From: Geodermatophilaceae bacterium URHA0031
GTDB lineage: Bacteria; Actinomycetota; Actinomycetes; Mycobacteriales; Geodermatophilaceae
Assembly: GCA_000620205.1 (NCBI GenBank)
Contig: JHVP01000008.1
Span: forward strand, 62,001-126,000
DNA length: 64,000 bases
Direction: 5' to 3'
Part shown: in pieces, positions 14,642 through 23,182 of the stretch
Numbering within the stretch: the stretch's first letter is position 1
Layout of the letters: every line of letters starts with the position of its first letter
Program-made: the position numbers and the translations under genes
Notes under the pieces: model-generated
What the model was told of the DNA's origin: nothing
What the model saw: only the letters and a program-made list of their open reading frames with translations
The model's database searches: none

Positions 14642-15867
14642 GCTCCCCGACCGATCCCGCCACCGTCTACCCGGTCGGCCTCCGGCTCGCCGGGCGCCGG
14701 GTGGTCGTCGTCGGCGGCGGCCAGGTCGCCCACCGGCGCGTGGCCGGCCTGCTCGAGGCCGACGCCCTGGTGACCGTGGTGAGCCCCGAGCTGACCCCCG
14801 CGCTGGAGGCGCTGGTCGCCCCCGGGTCGGTGACCTGGCACCCGAGGCGGTACGTGGCCGGGGACCTGGCCGGCGCCTGGTACGCCGTCGCCGCCACCGA
14901 CGACCCGGCGGTCAACGCCACCGTCGCCGCCGAGGCCGAGCGCGACCGGGTGTTCTGCGCCCGCGCCGACGATCGGTCGACCTCGACGGTGTGGACGCCG
15001 GCGGTCGGCCGCCAGGGCGACCTGGTCGTCGGCGTGCACGGCGGTGGCGACCCGCAGCGCGCCGTCGGCGTCCGCGACGCGGTCCTCGCCGGGCTGACCG
15101 ACGGCTCGATCGCCGACCGGGCCTCCCGCGCGCCCTCGGTCGCCGTCGGCAGCGTGGTGCTGGTCGGTGGCGGACCGGGCGACCCCGGGCTGGTCACCGT
15201 CCGCGGCCGGCAGGCCGTCGCCGGTGCCGACGTCGTCCTGGCCGACCACCTCGCGCCGCAGGGGCTGCTCGCCACGCTGCCGCCCGAGGTCGAGGTCATC
15301 GACGCCTCCAAGCTCCCCCGCGGGCGGGCGATGGCGCAGGAGCAGATCAACACCCTGCTCATCGACCGGGCGCGCCGGGGCAAGCGGGTGGTCCGGCTCA
15401 AGGGCGGGGACCCGTTCGTGTTCGGCCGCGGGTACGAGGAGCTGGAGGCGTGCACCGCGGCCGGCATCCCGGTGGAGGTCGTGCCCGGGGTGACCAGCGC
15501 GATCGCCGTGCCGGGACTGGCCGGGATCCCGGTCACCCACCGCGGCATGACCCACGAGTTCGTCGTCGTCTCCGGGCACGTCCCTCCCGGGCACCCGGCC
15601 TCGCTGGTCGACTGGGCGGCGCTGGGCCGGCTGCGCGGCACCGTCGTGGTGCTGATGGGCGTCGACACCGCCCCGGCGATCAGCGCCGCGCTGATCGAGC
15701 ACGGCCGGGACCCGAAGACCCCGGTCGCCGTCGTCAGCGACGGGGCGACCCCGGCCCAGCGGAGCATCCGCACCACCCTGGCCGGGCTGGCGGCGACCCT
15801 CGCCGAGGAGCAGGTGCGTCCGCCGGCGGTCTGGGTCGTCGGCGACGTGGTGTCCCTCGGCGGCTGA
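14638..15867 (+). CDS. cobA: Siroheme synthase-like CysG: precorrin-2 dehydrogenase fused to uroporphyrinogen-III methyltransferase
   Basis: 409 residues. The N-terminal NAD-binding domain (about 1-160) has RRVVVVGGGQVAHRRVAGLLEADALVTVVSPELTP and FCARADDRSTSTVWTPAV, as in CysG/Met8 dehydrogenases. The C-terminal SAM-dependent methyltransferase domain has VVLVGGGPGDPGLVTVRG near 172, VVRLKGGDPFVFGRG near 250 and VVPGVTSAIAVPG. It converts uroporphyrinogen III to precorrin-2 and possibly sirohydrochlorin, feeding both B12 and siroheme. GTG start overlaps the cobT stop. In M. tuberculosis the equivalent (Rv2847c) directly follows cobB; here six genes lie between. Confidence 0.9.
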   Translation: MSSPTDPATVYPVGLRLAGRRVVVVGGGQVAHRRVAGLLEADALVTVVSPELTPALEALVAPGSVTWHPRRYVAGDLAGAWYAVAATDDPAVNATVAAEAERDRVFCARADDRSTSTVWTPAVGRQGDLVVGVHGGGDPQRAVGVRDAVLAGLTDGSIADRASRAPSVAVGSVVLVGGGPGDPGLVTVRGRQAVAGADVVLADHLAPQGLLATLPPEVEVIDASKLPRGRAMAQEQINTLLIDRARRGKRVVRLKGGDPFVFGRGYEELEACTAAGIPVEVVPGVTSAIAVPGLAGIPVTHRGMTHEFVVVSGHVPPGHPASLVDWAALGRLRGTVVVLMGVDTAPAISAALIEHGRDPKTPVAVVSDGATPAQRSIRTTLAGLAATLAEEQVRPPAVWVVGDVVSLGG

Positions 15868-15909
15868 ACTCCCCGGCGGGCCGCCGACCGAGGCTGACTG
15901 CGTCACAGA

Positions 15910-15930
15910 CCGGTCACTTTCTGTGACCGG
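15910..15930 (+). terminator. Hairpin after the cobalamin operon
   Basis: CCGGTCAC (15910-15917) and GTGACCGG (15923-15930) form a perfect 8-bp stem with loop TTTCT, 42 nt after the cysG/cobA stop. There is no U-tract. It may end the operon or act as an operator for the next gene. Confidence 0.45.
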
Positions 15931-16057
15931 CTCGGCTCCCCGTCACTCTTCCCTGTGCGTGGCCTGTACGTCACGCCTCGTCCACGCCAGGCTCCCGAGG
16001 ATCGCACTCACGCTCCGGCGGACACCGTCGTCCGCCGGCCGGGACGAGGGGGAGCAC

Positions 16058-17698
16058 ATGCACGGACACCGGGCGAGGTCCACGAGGAGGACGGCGCCAC
16101 GAGCCGTCGCCCTGGGCACGGGCGGGCTGATCCTGGCCGCCCTCCTGCCTGCCACCGCCGCCCAGGCGGGGTCGGGCGGGGGGTGCGCACACCGGGTGAA
16201 CAACACCTACGACAAGCTGCTCGACTGCGTGACGCTCGAGGGCGTGCGGGACCACCAGGAGGCCCTGCAGAAGATCGCCGACAACAGCACCGACCCGTAC
16301 TACCCCGGCTCGCGGGCCGCCGGTACCGACGGCTACACCCAGAGCGTCGACTACGTCGCCACGACGCTCCGCGAGGCCGGCTACCAGGTGACGCTGGACC
16401 CCGTGGAGGTCGACTACGCGTTCCCCGCCGTGCTGACCCAGCTCACCCCGGTGGCGGCGGACTACGAGACCGCCGCCTTCAGCGGCAGCGGGTCAGCCCG
16501 GGTCGAGGGCCCGGTGACGCCGGTGGACATCAACCTCGAGGGCGACCGCGCATCGACCAGCGGCTGCGAGACCGCGGACTTCGCCGGCCTCGACCTCAAC
16601 GGGGACAGCGACATCGCGCTCGTCCAGCGCGGCACCTGCACGTTCGGGTTGAAGGCCCAGAACGCCCAGGACGCCGGTTTCGAGGCGGTCGTCGTCTTCA
16701 ACCAGGGCAACGCCCCCGACCGCCTCGACCTCTTCATCGGCGACGCCACGTCGCTGGACCTGGAGGGCACGCAGCCGACCGACCTCACCATCCCCGTCGT
16801 CGGTGCCAGCTTCGACCAGGGGGTCGCCCTCGCGGCCCCGGGCTCCACCGCGGTCGTCGAGGCCCGGATCGAGCAGCGCACCGACCACAGCGTGATCGCG
16901 GAGCTGCCCGGGAGGAACCCGGACAACGTCGTGATGGCCGGTGCCCACCTGGACAGCGTTCCCGAGGGCCCGGGCATCAACGACGACGGCTCGGGCACGG
17001 CCGCACTGCTCGAGACCGCGCAGATGATGGCCCGGTCGAAGCCCGTGAACACCCTGCGGTTCGCCTTCTGGGCCGGTGAGGAGCTCGGCCTGATCGGCTC
17101 GACCGACTACGTCGAGGGCCTGTCGCAGACCGAGCGCGACCGCATCGCGCTCTACATGAACTACGACATGATCGGTTCGCCGAACTACGTCTTCATGGTC
17201 TACGACGCCGACGAGTCCAGCTTCCCGGCACCCGACGGCCTGACCATCCCGGCCGGCTCGACCGCGATCGAGGACGTCTACGAGTCCTACTACACCCTCG
17301 TCGGCGAGCCCTACGACGACACCGCCTTCGACGGGCGGAGCGACTACCAGGCCTTCATCGAGGCCGACATCCCCGCCGGTGGTCTGTTCACGGGGGCCGA
17401 GGAGGTCAAGACCGAGCAGCAGGCAGCGATCTGGGGCGGCACCGCCGGGGAGCAGTTCGACCCCTGCTACCACCTCGCCTGCGACACGGCGGAGAACGTG
17501 GACCTGCACGCGCTGGACGTCAACAGCGACCTCGTCGCGTTCGCGATGCTGACGTTCGCGTACTCCACGGAGACGGTGAACGGGGTCCCGGGCAGGCCGG
17601 TCCCCGGCAAGCCGGTGGTCCTGCCGGCCCCCGCCGGCCCCGAGGGCACCTTCGTCACGACCGACGGCGGCGCAGCCGGCCCGCGGGCCGCGGCCTGA
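16058..17698 (+). CDS. Secreted M28-family zinc aminopeptidase with PA domain
   Basis: 546 residues. A signal peptide is clear: basic RARSTRRTAPRA, hydrophobic VALGTGGLILAALLPATAAQA, then the mature protein. Residues about 150-250 are a protease-associated (PA) insert with two Cys (SGCETADF, RGTCTFGLKAQNAQDAG). Metal ligands of the M28 domain are visible: His in AGAHLDSV (about 296), Asp in NDDGSG, the Glu pair in WAGEELGL, Asp in NYDMIGSP and His in CYHLACD. It probably removes N-terminal residues from peptides outside the cell for nutrition. Start ATG at 16058 follows GAGGGGGA. The gene is not overlapped with neighbours and is likely a single unit. Confidence 0.9.
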   Translation: MHGHRARSTRRTAPRAVALGTGGLILAALLPATAAQAGSGGGCAHRVNNTYDKLLDCVTLEGVRDHQEALQKIADNSTDPYYPGSRAAGTDGYTQSVDYVATTLREAGYQVTLDPVEVDYAFPAVLTQLTPVAADYETAAFSGSGSARVEGPVTPVDINLEGDRASTSGCETADFAGLDLNGDSDIALVQRGTCTFGLKAQNAQDAGFEAVVVFNQGNAPDRLDLFIGDATSLDLEGTQPTDLTIPVVGASFDQGVALAAPGSTAVVEARIEQRTDHSVIAELPGRNPDNVVMAGAHLDSVPEGPGINDDGSGTAALLETAQMMARSKPVNTLRFAFWAGEELGLIGSTDYVEGLSQTERDRIALYMNYDMIGSPNYVFMVYDADESSFPAPDGLTIPAGSTAIEDVYESYYTLVGEPYDDTAFDGRSDYQAFIEADIPAGGLFTGAEEVKTEQQAAIWGGTAGEQFDPCYHLACDTAENVDLHALDVNSDLVAFAMLTFAYSTETVNGVPGRPVPGKPVVLPAPAGPEGTFVTTDGGAAGPRAAA

Positions 17699-17743
17699 CC
17701 GCCCGCGGTGACGGGGCCGGTCCTCGACCGGCCCCGTCACCGC

Positions 17744-18715
17744 TCACCGGGCCGTCGCGTCGTCCGACGCCGGCACCGGGTCGACGCCGACGGCCGGCTC
17801 CCCGGCCGGCCGTTCGCCCAGCCGGACCAGCACGATCCCGGCCAGGACGACGATGCCGCCCACGAGCTGGACGGCTCCCGGCCGCTGCCCCAGCGCCAGC
17901 CAGGCGGCCGCCACCGCGAACAGCACCTCGCTCAGCCCGACGAACGAGCTGAGCCGCGAGCCCAGCCGCCGGACGGCGGCGATGCCGGTGGCGTAGGCGA
18001 ACGCCGCCGCGAGCAGGGACAGGCCCGCGACCGGCACCAGCCAGCTGGTCGACCGCCCGGCGAACACCACGTCGGTGGCGGTCGTCCGCCACGGCAGGAC
18101 GCCGACCAGAGCCGCCGCACCCAGCACCAGTGCGCCGACGGTGAGCCCCGCCCAGGCGCTGGCCAGCGGTGGCAGCGCGTCGTCGGTCCGGGCGGACAGC
18201 ACGAAGTAGGCGGCGAGTCCCAGCGCGGCGAGCAGGCCCCAGCCGACACCGACCGGGTCGATCTGCGCGCCCCGGACGACGTCGAGCACCAGCACGAGGC
18301 CCACCAGCGCGACGACCATCCCGGCGCCGGTGACCGCGCTGGGCCGCTGACCGAGCCGGGCCCAGACCCACAGCACCACCAGCAGGACGCCGCAGTACTC
18401 GAGCAGCAGCGCCACCCCGACCGACAGACGGGACACGGCGAGGAAGTAGGCGAGCTGGGGCAGCGCGACGGCGAGCACCCCGAAGGCCAGGACGGCGCCG
18501 ACGTTGCCGCGCAGCAGCCGCCACCGACCGCGCAGCTGCATGGCGGCGGGCACGGTCAGCGCGAGCGCCGCGACGCCCATCCGCGCGGTGACCGCGGACC
18601 CGGCGGTCCAGCCGGCGTCCAGCAGACCCGTGGCGAAGACCCCGGAGGTGCCGAAGGCGGCAGCGGAGAGCAGCGCCAGCAGCAGTCCGACGAGTCCGGT
18701 CCGGCGGTCGAGCAC
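17744..18715 (-). CDS. EamA/DMT-family membrane transporter
   Basis: 323 residues from the GTG at 18713-18715, chosen because GGGGAGG lies 8 nt upstream; a TTG nine codons further up is less well placed. Ten hydrophobic segments form the tandem EamA repeat: LLALLSAAAFGTSGVFATGLLDAG begins the first and GWGLLAALGLAAYFVLSAR the second, and the C-terminal helix ends VGGIVVLAGIVLVRLGERP. DMT members export amino acids or other metabolites; the substrate is unknown. It is divergent from a CGNR zinc-finger gene, with repeated CAGGAGTCA motifs in the shared promoter gap. Confidence 0.85.
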   Translation of the reverse strand: MLDRRTGLVGLLLALLSAAAFGTSGVFATGLLDAGWTAGSAVTARMGVAALALTVPAAMQLRGRWRLLRGNVGAVLAFGVLAVALPQLAYFLAVSRLSVGVALLLEYCGVLLVVLWVWARLGQRPSAVTGAGMVVALVGLVLVLDVVRGAQIDPVGVGWGLLAALGLAAYFVLSARTDDALPPLASAWAGLTVGALVLGAAALVGVLPWRTTATDVVFAGRSTSWLVPVAGLSLLAAAFAYATGIAAVRRLGSRLSSFVGLSEVLFAVAAAWLALGQRPGAVQLVGGIVVLAGIVLVRLGERPAGEPAVGVDPVPASDDATAR

Positions 18716-18731
18716 GGCAGCCACCTCCCCG

Positions 18732-18788
18732 TCAGGAGTCAACGGACGTACGCTCCTGACAACGGGACGCTAGCAGAGACAGGAGTCA
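18732..18788. promoter_or_regulatory. Divergent promoter region with CAGGAGTCA repeats
   Basis: CAGGAGTCA occurs at 18733-18741 and again at 18780-18788, with CTCCTGACA (inverted CAGGAG core) near 18750. These flank the starts of the EamA and CGNR genes. The copy next to ATG 18790 doubles as the Shine-Dalgarno sequence. Possible operator for the CGNR protein. Confidence 0.4.
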
Positions 18789-18789
18789 C

Positions 18790-19329
18790 ATGCTGTTTGC
18801 CCATGACACCGAGGTGGCGCTCGCGGCCGCGACGGCCCTCGTGAACACCGCGGCCGACGGCGAGGAGCGACTGCCCGACCCGGCAGCCCTGTCCACCTTC
18901 CTCGACACCTGGGAGTACACCGGCAGCCGGACCGGCGACGAGGCCGAGCTGGCCGAGGTCCACCAGCTGCGCACCGTGCTGGCCGGGGTCTGGGACACCG
19001 ATGAGGACGGCGTGGTCGCCGTGGTGAACCGGCTGCTCCGTGAGGGACACGCCCTGCCGCAGCTGGTCCGGCACGACAACTGGGGCTACCACGTGCACGC
19101 CACCGAGCCGACCGCGTCGGTGGCCGACCGGATGGGCGTGGAGGCCGCGATGGCCCTGGCCGACGTCGTCCGGGCCGGCGCCCTGGACAGGCTGCGCCGC
19201 TGCGCCGCCCACGGGTGCGACGACGCGCTGGTCGACCTGACCCGGAACGCCAGCCGCCGGTTCTGCGACAGCAGCTGCGCCAACCGGGAGCACGTGGCCG
19301 CCTACCGGGCCCGCCGCGCCGCCGGCTGA
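18790..19329 (+). CDS. CGNR zinc-finger domain protein (putative stress-response regulator)
   Basis: 179 residues. The N-terminal part is the ABATE-type domain (DTEVALAAATALVNTAAD ... LDTWEYTGSR ... RTVLAGVW). The C-terminal part is the CGNR zinc finger: RCAAHGCDDALVDLTRNASRRFCDSSCANREHVAAYRARR, with four Cys in C-x5-C...C-x3-C spacing. The motif reads CANR in place of CGNR. Such proteins are predicted DNA-binding regulators in actinobacteria. SD AGGAG is 5 nt before the ATG. The divergent EamA transporter is the likely target. Confidence 0.88.
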   Translation: MLFAHDTEVALAAATALVNTAADGEERLPDPAALSTFLDTWEYTGSRTGDEAELAEVHQLRTVLAGVWDTDEDGVVAVVNRLLREGHALPQLVRHDNWGYHVHATEPTASVADRMGVEAAMALADVVRAGALDRLRRCAAHGCDDALVDLTRNASRRFCDSSCANREHVAAYRARRAAG

Positions 19330-19338
19330 CCCGGGCGT

Positions 19339-20052
19339 TCAGCCCATCCGCTCGGCGGTGTCCTCGAGGAGCACCTGCCGCGACGCCGGGTCGCGGTGCG
19401 GGCAGGACGTGCACATCGCCTCGTGCGGCACCCGGTACAGCAGGCAGCACGACGCCCGCCGGGTGAACCGCACCCCGCGGACGTCGACGTACCGCGGCGG
19501 CGGCAGCGGGCTGCCGATCGCCGCCGCCAGCGGTCCGGCCAGCGCGGTCGCCGCCGGCACGTCCCCGACCGCGCGGCCGACGGCGAGCAGCCGGTTGGCC
19601 AGCGAGTCGGTGGCGATCGCCCACAGCGGTCGCGCACGCATCCCACCGGCCTCCGCCACCGCGGCGACGACCGCGTCGAGCGTCGTCCGCAGGTCCTCGA
19701 CCAGGTGGGTGGCGCTGCGGCCGGTGGTGGTCGCGGCGATCGGCACGTGGCCGGCGAGCGCGTGCACCGTCGTGTCGGCGAGCCGCGCGGAGAGCCCGAC
19801 CCCGGACACTAGCCCCGCCAGCACCGGACCGAGCAGCACGCTGGACACCGAGTACCACCAGACCGTGGCCTGCACCCGGCGGTCGTCGGTGCGCTGCCGC
19901 GCGGCGCGGGCGGTGAGCACCTCCGCGGTCCAGGCCGGGTCGGCCAGCAGCACGCCCGGCACGGCAGCCGTCGACGGCGGCGCGACCAGCCCGAGCGCGG
20001 CCGCGCCGGGCACCCGTGCGGCGACCAGCGCCTGGGCCGCGTCGTCGGTCAC
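19339..20052 (-). CDS. FhuF-like (2Fe-2S) iron reductase family protein
   Basis: 237 residues from the GTG at 20050-20052. The C-terminal 2Fe-2S motif of the FhuF type is present: RASCCLLYRVPHEAMCTSCPHR near 200-222, i.e. CC-x-LxYR followed by C-x2-C-P. The central helical part (ATVWWYSVSSVLLGPVLAGLVSG, LANRLLAVGRAVG) matches FhuF-like proteins, which release iron from ferric siderophores by reduction. No siderophore genes are adjacent. A CAGACT hexamer 6 nt before the start could be a weak leaderless -10 box. The gene is convergent with the CGNR gene, 9 nt apart. Confidence 0.82.
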   Translation of the reverse strand: MTDDAAQALVAARVPGAAALGLVAPPSTAAVPGVLLADPAWTAEVLTARAARQRTDDRRVQATVWWYSVSSVLLGPVLAGLVSGVGLSARLADTTVHALAGHVPIAATTTGRSATHLVEDLRTTLDAVVAAVAEAGGMRARPLWAIATDSLANRLLAVGRAVGDVPAATALAGPLAAAIGSPLPPPRYVDVRGVRFTRRASCCLLYRVPHEAMCTSCPHRDPASRQVLLEDTAERMG

Positions 20053-20180
20053 CCGACCAGTCTGCCCAGCCGCCGGCCTCCCGTCGCGCACCGACCTGAC
20101 GGCGAGGTGACCGGGGCCATAGGTTGTCCCCGAGAGACGGCGCCGTGAGCGGAGGCGGCGCCCTGATCCGGAGGTGGGGC

Positions 20181-22142
20181 ATGAGCGAGACGACCGAGGC
20201 GCACGGCCTGGACAACCCCGAGGGCGGGTTCCCGCCGCCGGAGGCGCTCGCCGCCGCCGCGAACGTCGGGCCGGACGTCTACGACCGTGCCGCCGCCGAC
20301 CGGGTGGGCTTCTGGGAGGAGGCCGCCCGGCGGCTGGACTGGGCGCAGCCCTGGGACCAGGCCCTGGACTGGAGCCCGCCCTTCGCGAGGTGGTTCGTCG
20401 GCGGGAAGCTCAACGTCGCGGTGAACTGCGTGGACCGGCACGTCGACGCCGGGCACGGTGACCAGGTCGCCTACCACTGGGTCGGCGAGCCCGGCGACAC
20501 CCGCACGCTGACCTACGCCCAGCTCAAGGACGAGGTCTGCAAGGCGGCCAACGCCCTGGTCGAGCTCGGTGTCCAGGCCGGGGACCGGGTCGCGATCTAC
20601 CTGCCGATGATCCCCGAGGCCGTCGTCTCGATGCTGGCGTGCGCCCGGATCGGCGCCGTCCACATGGTGGTCTTCGGCGGCTTCTCCCCCGACGCGCTGG
20701 CCAGCCGGATCACCGACGCCGACGCGAAGGTGGTCATCACCGCTGACGGCGGCTACCGCCGCGGGGCGCCGAGCGCGCTGAAGCCCAACGTGGACGAAGC
20801 GCTGACGAAGACCGAGGGCGTGCGCAGCGTGCTGGTCGTCCGGCGCACCGAGCAGGACGTGGAGTGGACTGAGGGCCGCGACGTCTGGTGGCACGACCTC
20901 GTCGGGCGCCAGTCGGCCGAGCACGAGGCCGAGGCCTTCGACGCCGAGCACCCGCTCTACATCATGTACACCTCGGGCACGACGGCGAAGCCGAAGGGCA
21001 TCCTGCACACCTCCGGCGGCTACCTGACCCAGGTCAGCTACAGCCACTGGGCGGTCTTCGACATCAAGCCCGACACCGACGTCTTCTGGACGGCGGCCGA
21101 CGTCGGCTGGGTCACCGGCCACAGCTACATCGTCTACGGGCCGCTGGCCAACCGGACCACCTCGGTGATGTACGAGGGGACGCCGGAGACCCCGCACCGC
21201 GGCCGCTGGTGGGAGATCGTCCAGGAGTACGGGGTCACGGTCCTGTACACCGCGCCGACCACGATCCGCACCTTTATGAAGTGGGGCGAGGACGTCCCGG
21301 CCGGGTTCGACCTGTCCTCGCTGCGGCTGCTCGGGTCCGTCGGCGAGCCGATCAACCCCGAGGCGTGGCTCTGGTACCACGAGCACATCGGCGGCGGCCG
21401 CTGCCCGATCATGGACACCTGGTGGCAGACCGAGACCGGTGCGCACATGATCACCCCGCTGCCGGCCGTCACCACCCTCAAGCCCGGCTCGGCCCAGCGC
21501 CCGCTGCCCGGCATCGCGGCCAGCGTGGTCGACGAGGAGGGCAAGCCGATCGAGCCGGGCGCGACCGGCTACCTGGTGCTCACCGAGCCGTGGCCGGCGA
21601 TGCTGCGCACCATCTGGGGTGACGACGACCGCTACAAGGACACCTACTGGAGCCGGTACGGCGAGGGCGTCTACTTCGCCGGGGACGGCGCCAAGCTCGA
21701 CGAGGACGGCGACATCTGGCTGCTCGGCCGGGTCGACGACGTCATGAACGTCTCCGGGCACCGCATCTCCACCACCGAGGTGGAGTCCGCGCTGGTCAGC
21801 CACCCGACGGTCGCCGAGGCGGCCGTCGTCGGGGCCACCGACCCGACCACCGGTCAGGGCATCGTCGCGTTCGTGATCCTCCGCGGGGACGCCGTCGACT
21901 CCGGTGAGGACCTGGTGAAGACCCTGCGCCAGCACGTGCGCAAGGAGATCGGCCCGATCGCCAGCCCCCGGCAGATCATGGTCGTCGCGGAGCTGCCCAA
22001 GACCCGCTCGGGCAAGATCATGCGCCGGCTGCTCCGGGACGTGGCGGAGAACCGGGACCTCGGCGACGTCACCACCCTCACCGACTCCTCGGTCATGGAG
22101 CTGATCAGCTCGAAGCTGCCCACCTCCGCCAGCGAGGACTGA
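20181..22142 (+). CDS. acs: Acetyl-CoA synthetase (acetate-CoA ligase, AMP-forming)
   Basis: 653 residues, full length for Acs. Activates acetate (or propionate) via acetyl-AMP. Visible motifs: [25 protein letters not shown], the P-loop [14 protein letters not shown] near 258, [17 protein letters not shown], the [11 protein letters not shown] acyl-pocket motif, [20 protein letters not shown] hinge, and the acetylation-regulated Lys (about 612) in [19 protein letters not shown] precedes the ATG at 20181. It corresponds to Rv3667 and opens a block with M. tuberculosis-like gene order. Lysine acetylation control is known for the family; whether it occurs here is inference. Confidence 0.96.
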   Translation: MSETTEAHGLDNPEGGFPPPEALAAAANVGPDVYDRAAADRVGFWEEAARRLDWAQPWDQALDWSPPFARWFVGGKLNVAVNCVDRHVDAGHGDQVAYHWVGEPGDTRTLTYAQLKDEVCKAANALVELGVQAGDRVAIYLPMIPEAVVSMLACARIGAVHMVVFGGFSPDALASRITDADAKVVITADGGYRRGAPSALKPNVDEALTKTEGVRSVLVVRRTEQDVEWTEGRDVWWHDLVGRQSAEHEAEAFDAEHPLYIMYTSGTTAKPKGILHTSGGYLTQVSYSHWAVFDIKPDTDVFWTAADVGWVTGHSYIVYGPLANRTTSVMYEGTPETPHRGRWWEIVQEYGVTVLYTAPTTIRTFMKWGEDVPAGFDLSSLRLLGSVGEPINPEAWLWYHEHIGGGRCPIMDTWWQTETGAHMITPLPAVTTLKPGSAQRPLPGIAASVVDEEGKPIEPGATGYLVLTEPWPAMLRTIWGDDDRYKDTYWSRYGEGVYFAGDGAKLDEDGDIWLLGRVDDVMNVSGHRISTTEVESALVSHPTVAEAAVVGATDPTTGQGIVAFVILRGDAVDSGEDLVKTLRQHVRKEIGPIASPRQIMVVAELPKTRSGKIMRRLLRDVAENRDLGDVTTLTDSSVMELISSKLPTSASED

Positions 22143-22207
22143 AGAACACCCCCTGCCCCCCAACCCCCGCAGGCTCGGGCCGGGACCCTGCAGGGGGCCG
22201 CCGTTCC
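22143..22207 (+). repeat. Repeat family B, copy 2 (post-stop structured element)
   Basis: Begins right after the acs TGA. CCCCCTGC (22149-22156) pairs with GCAGGGGG (22190-22197); the loop holds CCCGCAGGCTCGGGCCGG. It ends CCGTTCC, as do copies 3 and 4. Probable acs terminator. Confidence 0.7.
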
Positions 22208-22225
22208 AGCAGGTCACCCGGCGGC

Positions 22226-22263
22226 GCTTGTGCTCTGCTCACCGTGGTGAGCAGAGCACAAGC
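22226..22263. promoter_or_regulatory. 38-bp inverted repeat IR1 upstream of the first XRE paralogue
   Basis: Arms GCTTGTGCTCTGCTCACC and GGTGAGCAGAGCACAAGC are perfect 18-bp inverted repeats around GT, 77 nt before the proposed GTG. A second 38-bp repeat with 15 of 18 identical left-arm bases lies upstream of the paralogue at 46723. Likely operator; could also be a terminator. Confidence 0.6.
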
Positions 22264-22340
22264 GTGCCCAGGTGTGCCGTCGGGCGACGGAGCCGGCCCT
22301 CGCTGCCTGTCCACAGGTCCGCGTTCACGGGGCCCAGGTC

Positions 22341-23066
22341 GTGCCGGACGGCGGCATCCTCGCCCAGGTGGACGAGGATGCCGAGGCCAGGAGGCGACTG
22401 GGCGCCCTCCTCCGGCGCATCCGCCGGACCGCGGACCTGTCGCAACGTGAACTGGCCCGGGCCCTCGGCGTCAGCACCGGCGCCGTGGCCCAGGCGGAGA
22501 GCGGCGCGCGGGATCTGCGGGCGACGGTGCTGGCGCGTGCCGCGAGGCTGGCCGGGCTGAGGTTGGTGCTGGTGGACGCCTCGGGCGCGGAGGTCCCGGC
22601 CATGGACGGCGCCGCTGTCCGCGACCGCGCCGGACGGTTGTTCCCGGCCCACCTCGACCCCAGGCACGGTGACGTGGGGTGGTGGCACGGCCCGGAGCGC
22701 TACAGCCGGGAACGTCCGGAGTTCACCTTCGACCGCGACCGACGGGAGCGGGACGACCTGCGCGCGCTGATCGGCGTCCCTCCTGACCACCAGGTGCCCG
22801 GCCCCGGGGACTCCCTGGCGGAGCGGGCCCGGGCCCGGGCCGAGGCCGCCCGGGCCGCGTGGCGCGCCCGGTGGCAGGAGGACCTCGCGGAGCACCAGCT
22901 GCGCCAGCGGGAACGGCTCCGGCTCGGCCTGCCCTCGTGGTCGGACCCCACCTGCACCTGTCCGCCGGCGTGCGACGACCTGCTCTTCGCCGAGGGGCCG
23001 CAGACACCGCGGCAGCAGGCGGTCCCGCACGTCGAGGACTGCCCCTGCCTGTGCGACATCGCCTGA
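22341..23066 (+). CDS. XRE-family HTH regulator with C-terminal cysteine cluster (paralogue 1)
   Basis: 241 residues if started at GTG 22341; GTG 22368 is also possible, as no good Shine-Dalgarno sequence is seen. An HTH_3/XRE domain covers roughly residues 20-75 (LGALLRRIRRTADLSQRELARALGVSTGAVAQAESG). Then comes a conserved middle with RDRAGRLFPAHLDPRHGD and WWHGPERYSRERPEFTFDR, a charged helical stretch, and a C terminus with CTCPPAC and, after a gap, HVEDCPCLCD. The paired Cys motifs suggest a metal site. A paralogue with the same order is at 46723. The gene sits inside an otherwise M. tuberculosis-like block between acs and the holin-like gene, so it is probably an insertion. Function unknown; regulator of itself by IR1 is inference. 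Confidence 0.75.
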   Translation: MPDGGILAQVDEDAEARRRLGALLRRIRRTADLSQRELARALGVSTGAVAQAESGARDLRATVLARAARLAGLRLVLVDASGAEVPAMDGAAVRDRAGRLFPAHLDPRHGDVGWWHGPERYSRERPEFTFDRDRRERDDLRALIGVPPDHQVPGPGDSLAERARARAEAARAAWRARWQEDLAEHQLRQRERLRLGLPSWSDPTCTCPPACDDLLFAEGPQTPRQQAVPHVEDCPCLCDIA

Positions 23067-23182
23067 GGACGGTGCGCACCCGGCACTCCCCCGGGTGACC
23101 CGGACCGGCGGGCGTGGCGATCATGCGGCACGATCACCCGAGGAACGCGCCGATCCGGGCGCCGATCAGGGAGGAGCCACCC

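Noticed and set aside
15910-15930. Second riboswitch before the M28 peptidase
   Set aside because: Only a short hairpin is present, with none of the conserved riboswitch cores.
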